A stretch of 10,463 nt of DNA from Paraglomus occultum (GCA_910592205.1 CAJVPJ010001325.1:1-10463), one strand, 5' to 3'. Shown: positions 1 to 7,746, numbered from the stretch's first letter. The notes: generated from the sequence alone by a model not told the origin. Made by a program: numbers and translations.

Positions 1-1748
1 ACCGTATTATTGATTAAATCCCATGCTAGATCAAGTCTAAATTCTTTGTTTGCAATTCTCTGATCAGTGACCTTACAATAAAGTCTAAAGCAATTAACAA
101 GTGTAGTATCTAATAACCAGAAAAACAAAGGAAACCATGTCCGGCGAACGGTTAACTGACAATTATAGTACCCTCTGAGTTGGTCTGCAATATCCACCCC
201 ACCCATATAATGGTTATAGTCATCAATAATCTTGGGAATCTGTAAACTTTTTTTGGAAAGATTTCCGAAGACTCTCCGAACGGTATTTGCATTGGTACTA
301 GTTTCTCTTGGTCTACGACGCTCACGTGCCACATTCCAATCATCACCGCAAACATTATGGATTGTAGTTAACATAGTTACCGGGCCATTGTCAATCCATA
401 ATATTGCCAAAACGTTTTCTACTACCTTTCCTAATAATGTATTCCAATCTAACCGTTGATACTTGCCATGCTTTAGCTCTGCAGGAAACTTAGCAGAGTT
501 TAAACGAACAGTTCCACAGGCGCCATAACCATTATCGCGCATATACTTGAAAAGTGCGATGCTAGAAAAGTAATTATCCATATACACATCATAGGATTTA
601 GTATCAGGGAGTTGACGTACTAAATGCCATACTAAGCATCCAGTCTCTGTAAGCCCGGCAATTTGTTCTATTTCTCTATTTTTCTCAATTCGTGATGTGA
701 ACGTAAAGGTCCACGTATAACCGGCATCACAAAGTGAAACGATTTTATAGCCTTCTGGCGTTGGTTTATTCTTCATCCGAACGGTATGTATGCTTCGACC
801 AGAAAATCGAGCAATCATTTCATCAACTGAAACATTCGTACCAGGCATGTACAGTTTTTTAAACATATTTCTCAGGTGCGATGCTAACGGTTCAACCTTA
901 GAATACCAGAAAGACTGAGTTTCACTGGGAGAAGAAATATGAAAGAAGTGCTTAATCTGTTGAAATCTAACCAAAGTCATAAAATCTTTAATATTATGAA
1001 TCGGTTTTCTCTCATTGTTATTCCACAGGTCTTCGACAGCATAGATTTTATGTACACCCATGTAAATGACCAGGGCGATCCAAATTTTTAACTCCTTTAA
1101 TGTAAGAGGACTCCAAGGACGACGGTCACTATCACTGAATCCTTTCATTTGCTCATATTTGTTTGTATTCTCAACAATTGTTTGCAACTGGTTGTCAGTA
1201 AAAAATAACTGAAAGATTGCAAGAGGGGTAACAGTTCCTAAGAGCATTTCGTGAGGAAGTGTTGCATAACCTCTGTGGGCCGGTTGACACTTTTGCATTG
1301 GTTCAAATGTTGGAGGTGGAAGACTTGCAGTTTGTTGCAACACAATGCCTGCATTTCCTCTTTCTTGACCCTTTCCTCTACCCCTCCCTCTGCCTCTATT
1401 GCCATGCCTTACCCTTTTTGAACTACTCTCATGTATTCCTTCATTTTCTTCTCCCCTACTCTTGTACTTTCCCTTTCTCCCCCTATTACTTACACCACCT
1501 TTTCCCTTTACTGTTATCTCTTCTGTATCACTTTGAATAACATGTATTTCTTGTTCAATTTCAGCTTCCATCTCCTCATCTGTAGAGACATCCCCAGCAT
1601 ACACATTTTCAATCATTTCTGCTAACATATCATCGATAAAAATCTCACCATGATTGTTACGCTCAAATGAGATTACATAACGAGAGTCGGATAAAGAAAT
1701 TTGTGAACTATTGCTAGAACTAGAGCCAGGGTTAACACGCGTAGACAT
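1..1748 (-). CDS. piggyBac-family transposase, C-terminus cut by window edge
   Basis: This is a DDE/DDD cut-and-paste transposase of the piggyBac family (DDE_Tnp_1_7, PGBD4-like), a nuclear enzyme that excises and inserts its element at TTAA. It is one uninterrupted, intronless frame of 582 codons from the ATG at 1748-1746 to the window edge. Residues 1-80 are Ser-rich then acidic; 80-131 are basic with RG/GRG repeats, possibly a nuclear or nucleic-acid-binding tail. The catalytic core follows: VSVDEMIARFSGR (D309), YDVYMDNYFSS (D391) and YNHYMGGVDIADQLRGYY (D519, with D522). These match the positions of piggyBac D268, D346, D447 and D450. WIDNGPVTMLTTIHN at about 451-465 is the usual strand between the second and third Asp. 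The C-terminal cysteine-rich DNA-binding domain would lie beyond position 1 and is not seen. No stop or frameshift occurs, so the copy looks young. Family assignment is very secure; activity is unknown. Confidence 0.95.
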   Translation of the reverse strand, partial: MSTRVNPGSSSSNSSQISLSDSRYVISFERNNHGEIFIDDMLAEMIENVYAGDVSTDEEMEAEIEQEIHVIQSDTEEITVKGKGGVSNRGRKGKYKSRGEENEGIHESSSKRVRHGNRGRGRGRGKGQERGNAGIVLQQTASLPPPTFEPMQKCQPAHRGYATLPHEMLLGTVTPLAIFQLFFTDNQLQTIVENTNKYEQMKGFSDSDRRPWSPLTLKELKIWIALVIYMGVHKIYAVEDLWNNNERKPIHNIKDFMTLVRFQQIKHFFHISSPSETQSFWYSKVEPLASHLRNMFKKLYMPGTNVSVDEMIARFSGRSIHTVRMKNKPTPEGYKIVSLCDAGYTWTFTFTSRIEKNREIEQIAGLTETGCLVWHLVRQLPDTKSYDVYMDNYFSSIALFKYMRDNGYGACGTVRLNSAKFPAELKHGKYQRLDWNTLLGKVVENVLAILWIDNGPVTMLTTIHNVCGDDWNVARERRRPRETSTNANTVRRVFGNLSKKSLQIPKIIDDYNHYMGGVDIADQLRGYYNCQLTVRRTWFPLFFWLLDTTLVNCFRLYCKVTDQRIANKEFRLDLAWDLINNT

Positions 1749-1918
1749 TTGAAATAAACTCAGCTTAAATAAACAGCACACAGAAGTGAGTATGTAATGC
1801 TTATAATTTTATTAGAAATGCGATCGGAGATGAAGGAGTGAATTCCTCAAGTATGTGGAAAATCTGAATGATATCTCTGTTGCACGATGATTGTTTACAT
1901 CTTGCCGATTCAGGAAAA

Positions 1919-1934
1919 CCCCACTTTTAGGGGG
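1919..1934. repeat. Short CCCC/GGGG inverted repeat
   Basis: CCCCACTTTTAGGGGG forms a 4-bp G:C stem around an 8-base loop, with TTAA 7 bp further on (1942-1945). It lies in the non-coding leader of the piggyBac element and may be a subterminal feature or simply chance. Confidence 0.3.
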
Positions 1935-1986
1935 CTTATACTTAATAAAATCTTGCGCAGTGACAGAAAATTGCCAAAAATTACGA

Positions 1987-2012
1987 TTTTGCAGGCAAAT
2001 TTGCCTGCAAAA
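1987..2012. repeat. Perfect 26-bp palindrome near transposon end
   Basis: The left arm TTTTGCAGGCAAA (1987-1999) is followed without spacer by its exact reverse complement TTTGCCTGCAAAA (2000-2012). The next pair (1986 A, 2013 C) does not match. The core TTTGCCTGC resembles the start of terminal repeats that I recall for several PGBD4/Uribo-like piggyBac families, and TTAA follows 4 bp later. A terminal or subterminal transposase-binding site is therefore a reasonable inference. The palindrome itself is read directly. Confidence 0.8.
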
Positions 2013-2020
2013 CAGTTTAA

Positions 2021-2230
2021 GGGATAGTGAGTTTTGTTGCTAGCAGTCAGTATCAGCATGCTATTTATCAAAGTACACACACCTATCCTCAATTTGGGAA
2101 AGGTCCTGATTTACAATTTAGTGAAAGCTCTTGTTCTAAAAAGTTATCATACCAGATTGCAATAAGGTCTACCTCAGATATATTTGAATGGGTAGACTGG
2201 GAAGTATTTGCAATTAAGAGAATGAATTAA
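2021..2230 (+). pseudogene. C-terminal fragment of a TLDc-domain protein
   Basis: The frame ending at TAA 2228-2230 reads QYQHAIYQSTHTYPQFGKG, then PDLQFSESS, then SYQIAIRSTSDIFEWVDWEV and FAIKRMN. This follows the second half of a TLDc domain: the AI(Y/F) strand, a (G)PxFGxGxDL block, SYxxxI and a terminal F-x(3)-D(W/Y)EVFxI. TLDc domains occur in OXR1/NCOA7-type proteins linked to oxidative stress and V-ATPase regulation, and are often joined to BTB domains in large glomeromycotan families. The N-terminal half is absent: the frame closes upstream at a TAA formed by the TTAA at 2017-2020, the proposed piggyBac boundary. No in-frame ATG precedes the domain. Either the gene was cut by the transposon, or this is a last exon with an acceptor among the AGs at about 2026-2050. 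The call rests on motif recall. Confidence 0.6.
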
Positions 2231-2296
2231 ATTTTATTTGTCATAAGTTTATTAGAATGTATGCAGTATGTCTGGCATTCATATTTTATGCATATT

Positions 2297-2320
2297 AATA
2301 AATAAAATTTATTCAATAAA
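2297..2320 (+). promoter_or_regulatory. Cluster of AATAAA poly(A)-type signals
   Basis: AATAAA occurs at 2297-2302, 2301-2306 and 2315-2320, some 70-90 bp past the TAA of the TLDc fragment. That is the distance expected for 3'-end processing of that gene. In such AT-rich DNA the hexamer is common by chance, so support is modest. Confidence 0.35.
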
Positions 2321-2714
2321 GTGCAAACATTATGTAATTTTACAGGAATTTGGTATAATTAACTTACAAAAAACTCTTTATTATTATGTATTATAATAGA
2401 ATAGGAAATGATGATTCTATATCAATTATGATATTATATGAGACATCCAATTTACTTACATATTACAGGTCCTACCAGACTACATGTAAATTGAAACAAC
2501 TACACAGCATGTATTATGGACTCTATGACATTCACTGCAAAATACATAATAAGAGTACACAACAGGACAGGAAGTGCTCTATAGGCTATAATTAATTAAG
2601 CCATAAAATTACTGCATAGAATGTACTATTATTATATAAAAGGTAGTTAATTAGTAATAATTATGAGTGTGCGTTCTGCTGAGAGGGGTTTTTCACAATT
2701 TGCTCTCTTACTAC

Positions 2715-2761
2715 AATGATTGTCACTTAAAGCTGAATTAAATCGATAAGTGACAATAATT
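2715..2761. repeat. Imperfect 15-bp inverted repeat (hairpin)
   Basis: ATTGTCACTTA (2719-2729) and TAAGTGACAAT (2747-2757) are exact reverse complements around a 17-base spacer. After one mismatch (2718/2758), AAT/ATT extends the stem by three pairs. A fold-back relic, a protein-binding site or a transcribed hairpin are all possible; the sequence does not decide. Confidence 0.6.
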
Positions 2762-2948
2762 ATTTATATGTGCGCTTCACTCCCTATATGATGTATCTGC
2801 GTATTACTATACTCGCGTATCTAAGTAATAATAATAAGTAAGGGTACCTACGATAATATAATAACAACATTATCGCAAAATCGAAGGGGAAAATTTTAAT
2901 ACAATATTTACATAGAGCAGTTTTCGAACAACAAAATAATTATCGTTC

Positions 2949-3000
2949 GAGAATTTATCGCAGCTACGAGATGAACGATCTGCTGCGTTGACAAATTCTC
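2949..3000. repeat. Bulged inverted repeat
   Basis: GAGAATTT (2949-2956) pairs with AAATTCTC (2993-3000), and CGCAGC (2959-2964) with GCTGCG (2982-2987). They are separated by an asymmetric internal bulge (2 versus 5 bases) and a 17-base loop. This is the most GC-rich patch of the spacer. No tRNA or known RNA fold was recognised. Confidence 0.5.
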
Positions 3001-3333
3001 CCCGATATCGGTGTAACAAGGTTAGCTGCGCCGCCTAAGATCTGTTAATTGAGTAATCCTATAAGTTATCAGAGAAAAAGTTAACGTTATCAGTTTGGTT
3101 TAAGTATAATGACAGTCTACGCGATTAACTGTTTAACGTTTGCACACGTAATAAAAAAATTTGATTATGCAAATGATGAAGACAAAAATAACTACTAGAA
3201 TTTACACTGTTTTTCTGTAAACTACATATACTTTTCATTTGCAACATATTCAGCAAATTAATGTTTGTTTATTATAGTTAAATATATAGGCTATTAATTA
3301 TAATGCTATCCGAAAAATGACCTCGTCAAAAAG

Positions 3334-3339
3334 TTTATT
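3334..3339 (-). promoter_or_regulatory. AATAAA poly(A)-type signal of the kinase-LRR gene
   Basis: AATAAA is read on the minus strand immediately beyond the LRR array, with another at 3273-3268. Placement fits 3'-end formation, but the hexamer is frequent in AT-rich DNA. Confidence 0.3.
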
Positions 3340-3405
3340 TAATCTGTATCAAGTTGTACTTCTGTATTATGAGTGCTTCCAATGTGACTATGTAAATTTA
3401 ATTCT
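3339..3405 (-). pseudogene. Possible relic of a last leucine-rich repeat
   Basis: In a frame different from the preceding repeats, TPELNLHSHIGS can be read, followed by a TAA at 3341-3339. It resembles the LxLSxxxIGD half of a unit, so the original stop may have lain here rather than at the TAG at 3388. The match is short and could be coincidence. Confidence 0.3.
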
Positions 3406-4711
3406 GGAGTCTCTGTTACTGAAAGTAGCTGACGGTTTACTAATTTTATTATTACTTAAATCCAAAAAGGACAAAGAAGAATTTGATTCTAGAGCCTTTA
3501 CCAAGACTATTTCTCCTGTAGCTCCAATATTATTTTCACTCAAATCCAAAGAAGTCAAAGAGGAATTTAGCTCAAGAGTTTTTGCTATAGCTGTTGCTCC
3601 TGTATCTCCAATATCATTACCAAATAAATACAATGAAGTTGGAGATGAATTTGATTCTAGAGCTTTTGCCAGAGCTGTTGCTCCTGTATCTCCAATGCAG
3701 TTGACATTTAAATTTAAAGAAATCAAAGAAGAATTTGATTGTAAAGTATTTGCCAAGGTTTAAGGTTGTTGCCCCTGTATTTCCAATACAATTGACATTT
3801 AAGCCCAAAAAGGTTAGACAAGAATTTGATTCTAGAGATTTTGCCAAAGCTGCTACTCCTCCTCCTCCTTCTCCAATATAATTTCCACTTAAATTTAATG
3901 AAGTCAAAGTAGAATTTAATTCTAGAGCTTTTGCCAATGCTGTTGCTCCTGCTTCTTTAATACGATTGCCACTTAAATTTAGCAAAGTCAAGGAAGTATT
4001 TGATTCTAGTGCCTTTGCCAAGGCAGCTGCTCTAGTGTCTCCAATTCAATTGTAACTCAAATTTAAAAAAGTCAGAGAAAAATTTGACTCTAGAGCCATT
4101 GCTAAAGCGACTATTGCTCTTCCTCTAATATAACTTCCACCTAATTTCAACAATGTCAGAGAAGAATTTGATTCTAAAGCCTTTGCCAAGGCTATTCCTC
4201 CTGTATCTCCAATACAATTGACATTTAAATCCAAAGAATTCAGGGAAGAGTTTGATTCTAGAGCTTTTGACAAAGCTACTGCTCCTGTATTTCTTATTTG
4301 ATTTTTACTTAAAGATAAAGAATTTAGAGAAGAATTTGATTCCAGAGCCTTTGTCAAAGCTGTCACTCCTGTATCTCCAATACAATTGACATTTAAATCC
4401 AAAAAAGTCAGAAGAGTTTGATTGTAAAGCTGCTGCCAAAGCTGTTGCTCCTGTATCTCCAATCTGATTTTTACTTAAATCTAGAAAAGCTAGGGAAGCA
4501 TTTGATCCTAAAACCTTTGCCAATGCTGCTACTCCTGCATCTCCAATATCATTACCAGATAGATTTAAAGAAGTCAAGAAAGAGTCTAATGCTAAAACAT
4601 CTGCATTTCCAATATTTTTTAATGTTGCATTTAATTGAGTCAAAGAAATTGATTCTAAAGCATTTGCCAAAGCAATTATTTCTGAATCTCCAATGTGACA
4701 TTGACTCAAGC
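3388..4711 (-). repeat. Tandem 84-bp array coding for 28-residue leucine-rich repeats
   Basis: About 15-16 units of 28 residues follow the scheme LxLSxNxIGDTGATALAKAL plus ESNSSLTS. This is the ribonuclease-inhibitor/NLRC3/RanGAP subtype, which forms a horseshoe for protein or ligand binding. The first two units are degenerate and shortened, unit 11 has two extra residues from a GGA run, and the last breaks off at NKIS. NVNCIGD occurs in units 5, 7, 12 and 13, and KNQI in units 4 and 6, so units 4-5 and 6-7 look like a duplicated pair. Three frames are used: one to about 4411, the next from 4411 to 3760 with a TGA at 4048-4046, and the third to TAG at 3388. Codon and repeat structure make coding origin certain. 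The array is the C-terminal part of the kinase gene. Confidence 0.9.
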
Positions 4712-5139
4712 TTAATGTTTTACCAATTGTCTATTATACAAACACTTTAATTGTTTATACACTTCTTCACTTGATGGTCTTTTGTTTGGATCACTATCCC
4801 AGCAATTTAAATTTGAGTATAATTGAATATACTTTTCTGGTGTTTCTGGAGAAGAAGCATCTCTCAAACCTTTTAATCTGTATAGAACAATCTCAAATCT
4901 TTGAGTGCGCCCTTCACATGGGCGTTTTCCACTAGAAATCTCCCATAAGATTACTCCAAGACTAAAAATGTCTGACTTTTTTTCTCGTTTATATGATTCA
5001 TTTTCAAAAGTGCTAGGATCAATATATGCTGTACTGCCTTCACCTCTTGATGTAGAAGTAACTTGTTTTAGCATACCAGACAAGCCAAAGTCAATTATCT
5101 TTGCAAAATGGCACCTTGAATAAGAACATTTGTGGAAGA

Positions 5140-5219
5140 CTGTATGTAAGTAGAATTAGAATTACTATAAGTTTAATATTGTATTATTCTACCTTAATGT
5201 TTATGAAAATAATATGTAC
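5140..5219 (-). other. Probable intron 2 of the kinase gene (80 bp)
   Basis: The donor GTACAT directly follows the HKDL codons, and the acceptor is ACATACAG. CTAAT/CTAC sequences upstream of the acceptor could serve as branch point. Splicing is phase 0 and joins HKDL to SSTNVLIQ, as expected for the catalytic loop followed by the NxL(I/V) strand. Confidence 0.7.
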
Positions 5220-5522
5220 CAAGTCCTTGTGAATGATATCAAGCACATGCAAGTATTTCAAACCGCTTGTAATGTCCAGGGCTAAGTTGTATTTTTCTTT
5301 CCATGTTAATTCGTTGAAACGCCTTACTAAGTATGTGCACAGACTCCCAGCATCAGCAAATTCAAGCACCATATGGTAGTGTTGGGCTGCATCTGTTTCG
5401 TTTATAATAAAGTAAGCCAAAATTCTTGAAACATACAAGACTAAATTCAATCATTGATCTTTGCATAAACCTAAAAACCGGATAATGTTTGGATAATCAT
5501 CGACCTTCTTATGAGTTTTCAA

Positions 5523-5594
5523 CTAAAGCACATACAGTCAATATACTTTTCGAGACACTCTTCGTGTGACGAGTAACAACAATAAACTACGAAC
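5523..5594 (-). other. Probable intron 1 of the kinase gene (72 bp)
   Basis: It runs from a GTTCGT donor after FVKR coding sequence to CTTTAG before LKTHKK. It separates two segments that are adjacent in related kinases. Exon 1 leaves phase 1 while exon 2 is read in phase 0, so the join is out of frame by two bases. This fits one base lost in the preceding A run and one at the junction. Confidence 0.5.
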
Positions 5595-5808
5595 CTCTTG
5601 ACGAACTTTTGTACAATTCTTGCTCGTCCGTATATGCACTCAGCGACAATGTCTTCATTGCAACAGTTAAACCCGTATACTTTAACTTTGCTTTGTACAC
5701 AACTCCAAACCCACCGTGGCCGATCAACGTACGGTTAATAATGTCATTTTCGGAATAACACCTGACTATTTCGTCTTCGATTACTCTGTCCAGCCATTTC
5801 TTATCCAT

Positions 5809-7746
5809 GATGATTTAAAGACGTTCGTATATTGAGATGGTTGGGTGGTTTTTTGCTTGCGTATTAATGTCACACAAGTGACGTTACAGGGATTTTTCGT
5901 AAAGGCAAAGATCGTCGCATATTGCCAGAGTATCCGCAAATTTAACAAATATATCGAAGGACAAAAGCAAGTATAAACGTTTTTCTAGTAGTAATAGTTT
6001 ACGATACCAAGCTCGCCGAAAAAAAAATAATCGTGACGCCATAAAGCGCATCTTAGCCTTGTTGCAAGTCTTGCATCGCCTATCACACAGTCAGCTTAGC
6101 GTAAATTACAATCCAAACGATTAGGCAACTTTATACATTTTGCTTGCGTTACATGCTGGTATCAGAAGGAGACTTTTTTCACCATGTTTTTTATTGATTG
6201 GAACGGAAATGATTAAACAGGTAATCTGATTAAGCTACTCATAAATAGTTTATAGACGACGATCATTTGAAACTTAAACTTTTGCTTTACCTTTTTATTT
6301 TACTGGCTACAGATAGCGTATTATAGTTAAAAACTAATAAATTAATTCATAACTTTTTCATCGCAAACCGCAAAAAATAAACTGTCTCTGCTAACTCCAC
6401 GGAATGTTCGATTCATGCTTCAACGAATTATAAAGCCTAATTTACTATTATGGAAAATATGGCAAAGTTGTGTTGAGTCAGAATGAAGCTTTTGCCCTTT
6501 ATAATGATAGAATATACTTTTTAATAAAACTTTTTAGATTGTAAATTAACCCAACCAATAAATAATCTAAATATCGAGAATGTCAATTTTATTGGATTAT
6601 GCAAAAGTATATAAAGTATTTACTTTTATCTCATCAAGAGTACTGCTTTCATATTCAAAAGGAAGAACTGAAAAAGTTGTTCAGCCATCGTTTGTTTGAT
6701 TTTTACAAAGAATAATTCGGCAAATCTCCGATAAACTTTATCTCCGATTTTCATTTACTGATAATGATACGTAGTATAGTTAGCGCAAATCCCAAAGTTA
6801 TTATGAGCAAAATTCTACGTAAAGTAAAACGCTGGAGGCATAATACTATTTTGTCTTAAGCTGCTCCTAATAAGATTACGTAAATTATATTGCGAAATAA
6901 TAGTTGACATTTTGTTAATTGAACAGCATATATCTCAAATAAAAAAAAGTTAATTTCTAGATAGGCCTACAAACATAATAAGCCATCGATAATGAGTTGA
7001 AAAATAGTACGTACAACGCAACTTAAATTTTATGACTTTAAATTATGGTATACTTGTGCAGTGTTTACAATAAAGGCTGGCATTTTAAGAAAAACTTTAC
7101 AAACTAGTTTCAAATTACGGGTTAAAAAGTACGTTTGGCAGACAGTTGGCTAGCGCCGCTTGTTAGATTTTTATGTCAACGCTTATTCTTCCTATCATAA
7201 TACAGAAATGTTACCGTAATCTGCGTAATTTCATGTCGAGTCTTAAAATAATTACGTAAAGTACAATTAGCGACAAACGCTAATGTTAAGTAAGACAATA
7301 ATTACAATGACAAATTTGTACTATATTTGAAATAAATTTTAATGTTATGTAAATATTGGCGTAGTATACAAAATTAACCCAATTCTAATTAATACTTATT
7401 TAATAAACGCTCATAAAGTAACAAAGAAGATTACAAATAACGGACATCCATGGCTACTTGTAGAATGCTCCGCACTTAATGTTTGTACTTTTCAAACGTC
7501 CCGTACTTATTCTAAATGAGAGTAGTTTCTACGTACATAGCCTTATGTTAAAACAAAAAATTTTGTAATTTAGAAATATGTTCAAATATTATAATGTTTG
7601 CAAAAGTATAAATATATACAATAACAGCTTTTTTTGGATTACAGAACATGCGATAAAGATAAGTAGTTTTCGTTAGAACGTCAATAAACTATTATCGTTA
7701 AAACCAAATATGCTCTCAAGTAATCCATAATATTAATAGCGCTTGG
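5809..7746. other. AT-rich spacer, no gene seen
   Basis: About 1.9 kb lie between the kinase start and the small CaaX gene. No frame of coding character, tRNA or long repeat was seen. The only small structure noted is a TGCAAG/CTTGCA inverted repeat with one central base at about 6063-6075. Confidence 0.6.
5869..5884. promoter_or_regulatory. GTCAC/GTGAC inverted repeat with TGACGT half-site upstream of the kinase
   Basis: GTCACACAAGTGAC (5869-5882) is an inverted repeat overlapping TGACGT (5879-5884), a CRE/ATF-type half-site. It lies about 60-75 bp upstream of the kinase ATG in the minus-strand sense. A bZIP-binding promoter site is possible. This rests on motif match only. Confidence 0.25.

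Larger units (their letters stand above)
1..2020 (-). mobile_element. piggyBac-like DNA transposon, one end visible (putative)
   Basis: The element is inferred from the intact transposase at 1-1748 plus about 270 bp of non-coding DNA upstream of its ATG, ending at the TTAA at 2017-2020, the target site used by the family. A perfect palindrome lies 4 bp inside that TTAA. The other end lies left of the window, so terminal inverted repeats and the second TTAA cannot be compared. Another TTAA at 1942-1945, next to a CCCC/GGGG inverted repeat, is an alternative boundary. The transposase is certain; the exact end is a proposal. Confidence 0.55.
2231..3338. other. AT-rich spacer, no gene seen
   Basis: Between the TLDc fragment and the end of the kinase-LRR gene there is no frame with coding character. 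A 69-codon plus-strand frame at 2386-2595 has no recognisable motif and the composition of its surroundings. The spacer holds poly(A)-type hexamers, inverted repeats at 2715-2761 and 2949-3000, and a small one at 2851-2875 (CGATAAT/ATTATCG). Confidence 0.6.
3339..5808 (-). pseudogene. Decayed TKL-like protein kinase-leucine-rich-repeat fusion gene
   Basis: Read on the minus strand from the ATG at 5808-5806, the locus encodes a kinase domain (three exons, about 270 residues) followed by some 15-16 leucine-rich repeats, ending near 3388 or 3339. An intact version would be a cytoplasmic signalling kinase with a curved LRR recognition surface. The LRR frame has no in-frame ATG, and the kinase frame ends (TAA 4714-4712) exactly where the repeats begin, so one fused protein is more likely than two genes. 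Lesions seen: apparent 1-bp losses near 5604 (A run), at the first splice junction, near 5101 (A run) and near 4720 (G run); TGA codons at 5453-5451 and 4048-4046; a 2-bp loss near 4411; a 7-bp insertion near 3760. Repeated A-run losses could partly be sequencing errors, but the nonsense codons, 2-bp loss and 7-bp gain argue for real decay. A mosaic of several short predicted genes would be the automatic-annotation alternative. Confidence 0.75.
4712..5808 (-). pseudogene. Protein kinase domain part (three exons, frameshifted)
   Basis: Exon 1 (5808-5595) starts MDKKWLDRVIEDEIVRCYSE and carries the glycine loop GHGGFGVVY (G30-G35) and VAMK (catalytic Lys52). Exon 2 (5522-5220) reads LKTHKKVDDYPNIIRFLGL, passes a TGA, and continues with YHMVLEFADAGSLCTYL, ELTWKEKYNLALDITSGLKY and the catalytic loop IIHKDL (HKD at 5231-5223; the usual Arg is Lys). 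Exon 3 (5139-4712) reads SSTNVLIQGAILQ, shifts frame, then IIDFGLSGMLKQ (DFG 5092-5084), AYIDPS in place of APE, SDIFSLGVILWEISSGKRP (helix F) and CWDSDPNKRPS (helix I). All catalytic residues are encoded but not in one frame. The family is Ser/Thr or TKL-like, matching the amplified kinases of arbuscular mycorrhizal fungi. In exon 2 about 16 extra, mostly hydrophobic codons sit between CKDQ and NETDAAQ, where relatives have a short loop. Confidence 0.8.

Noticed and set aside
1259-1625. Plus-strand frames at 1259-1540 and 1431-1625
   Set aside because: They are antisense to the low-complexity RG-rich and acidic N-terminus of the piggyBac transposase. The frames at 152-355 (minus) and 232-459 (plus) likewise overlap the transposase in wrong frames.
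2386-2595. 69-codon plus-strand frame after the TLDc fragment
   Set aside because: No recognised motif and the same AT-rich composition as its surroundings; likely a chance frame.
2930-3060. Possible tRNA around the GTTCGAG motif
   Set aside because: The TTCGA-like motif lacks a matching acceptor stem, D-arm and anticodon arm; the pairing seen is the separate inverted repeat at 2949-3000.
3317-3763. 148-codon plus-strand frame opposite the LRR array
   Set aside because: It is the antisense shadow of the repeats; its own repeats simply mirror the 84-bp LRR period. The same holds for the plus-strand frame at 4418-4750.
3388-4711. Regular 84-bp repeats as CRISPR array or satellite DNA
   Set aside because: The units translate to leucine-rich repeats with conserved Leu/Asn/Gly positions and no unique spacers.
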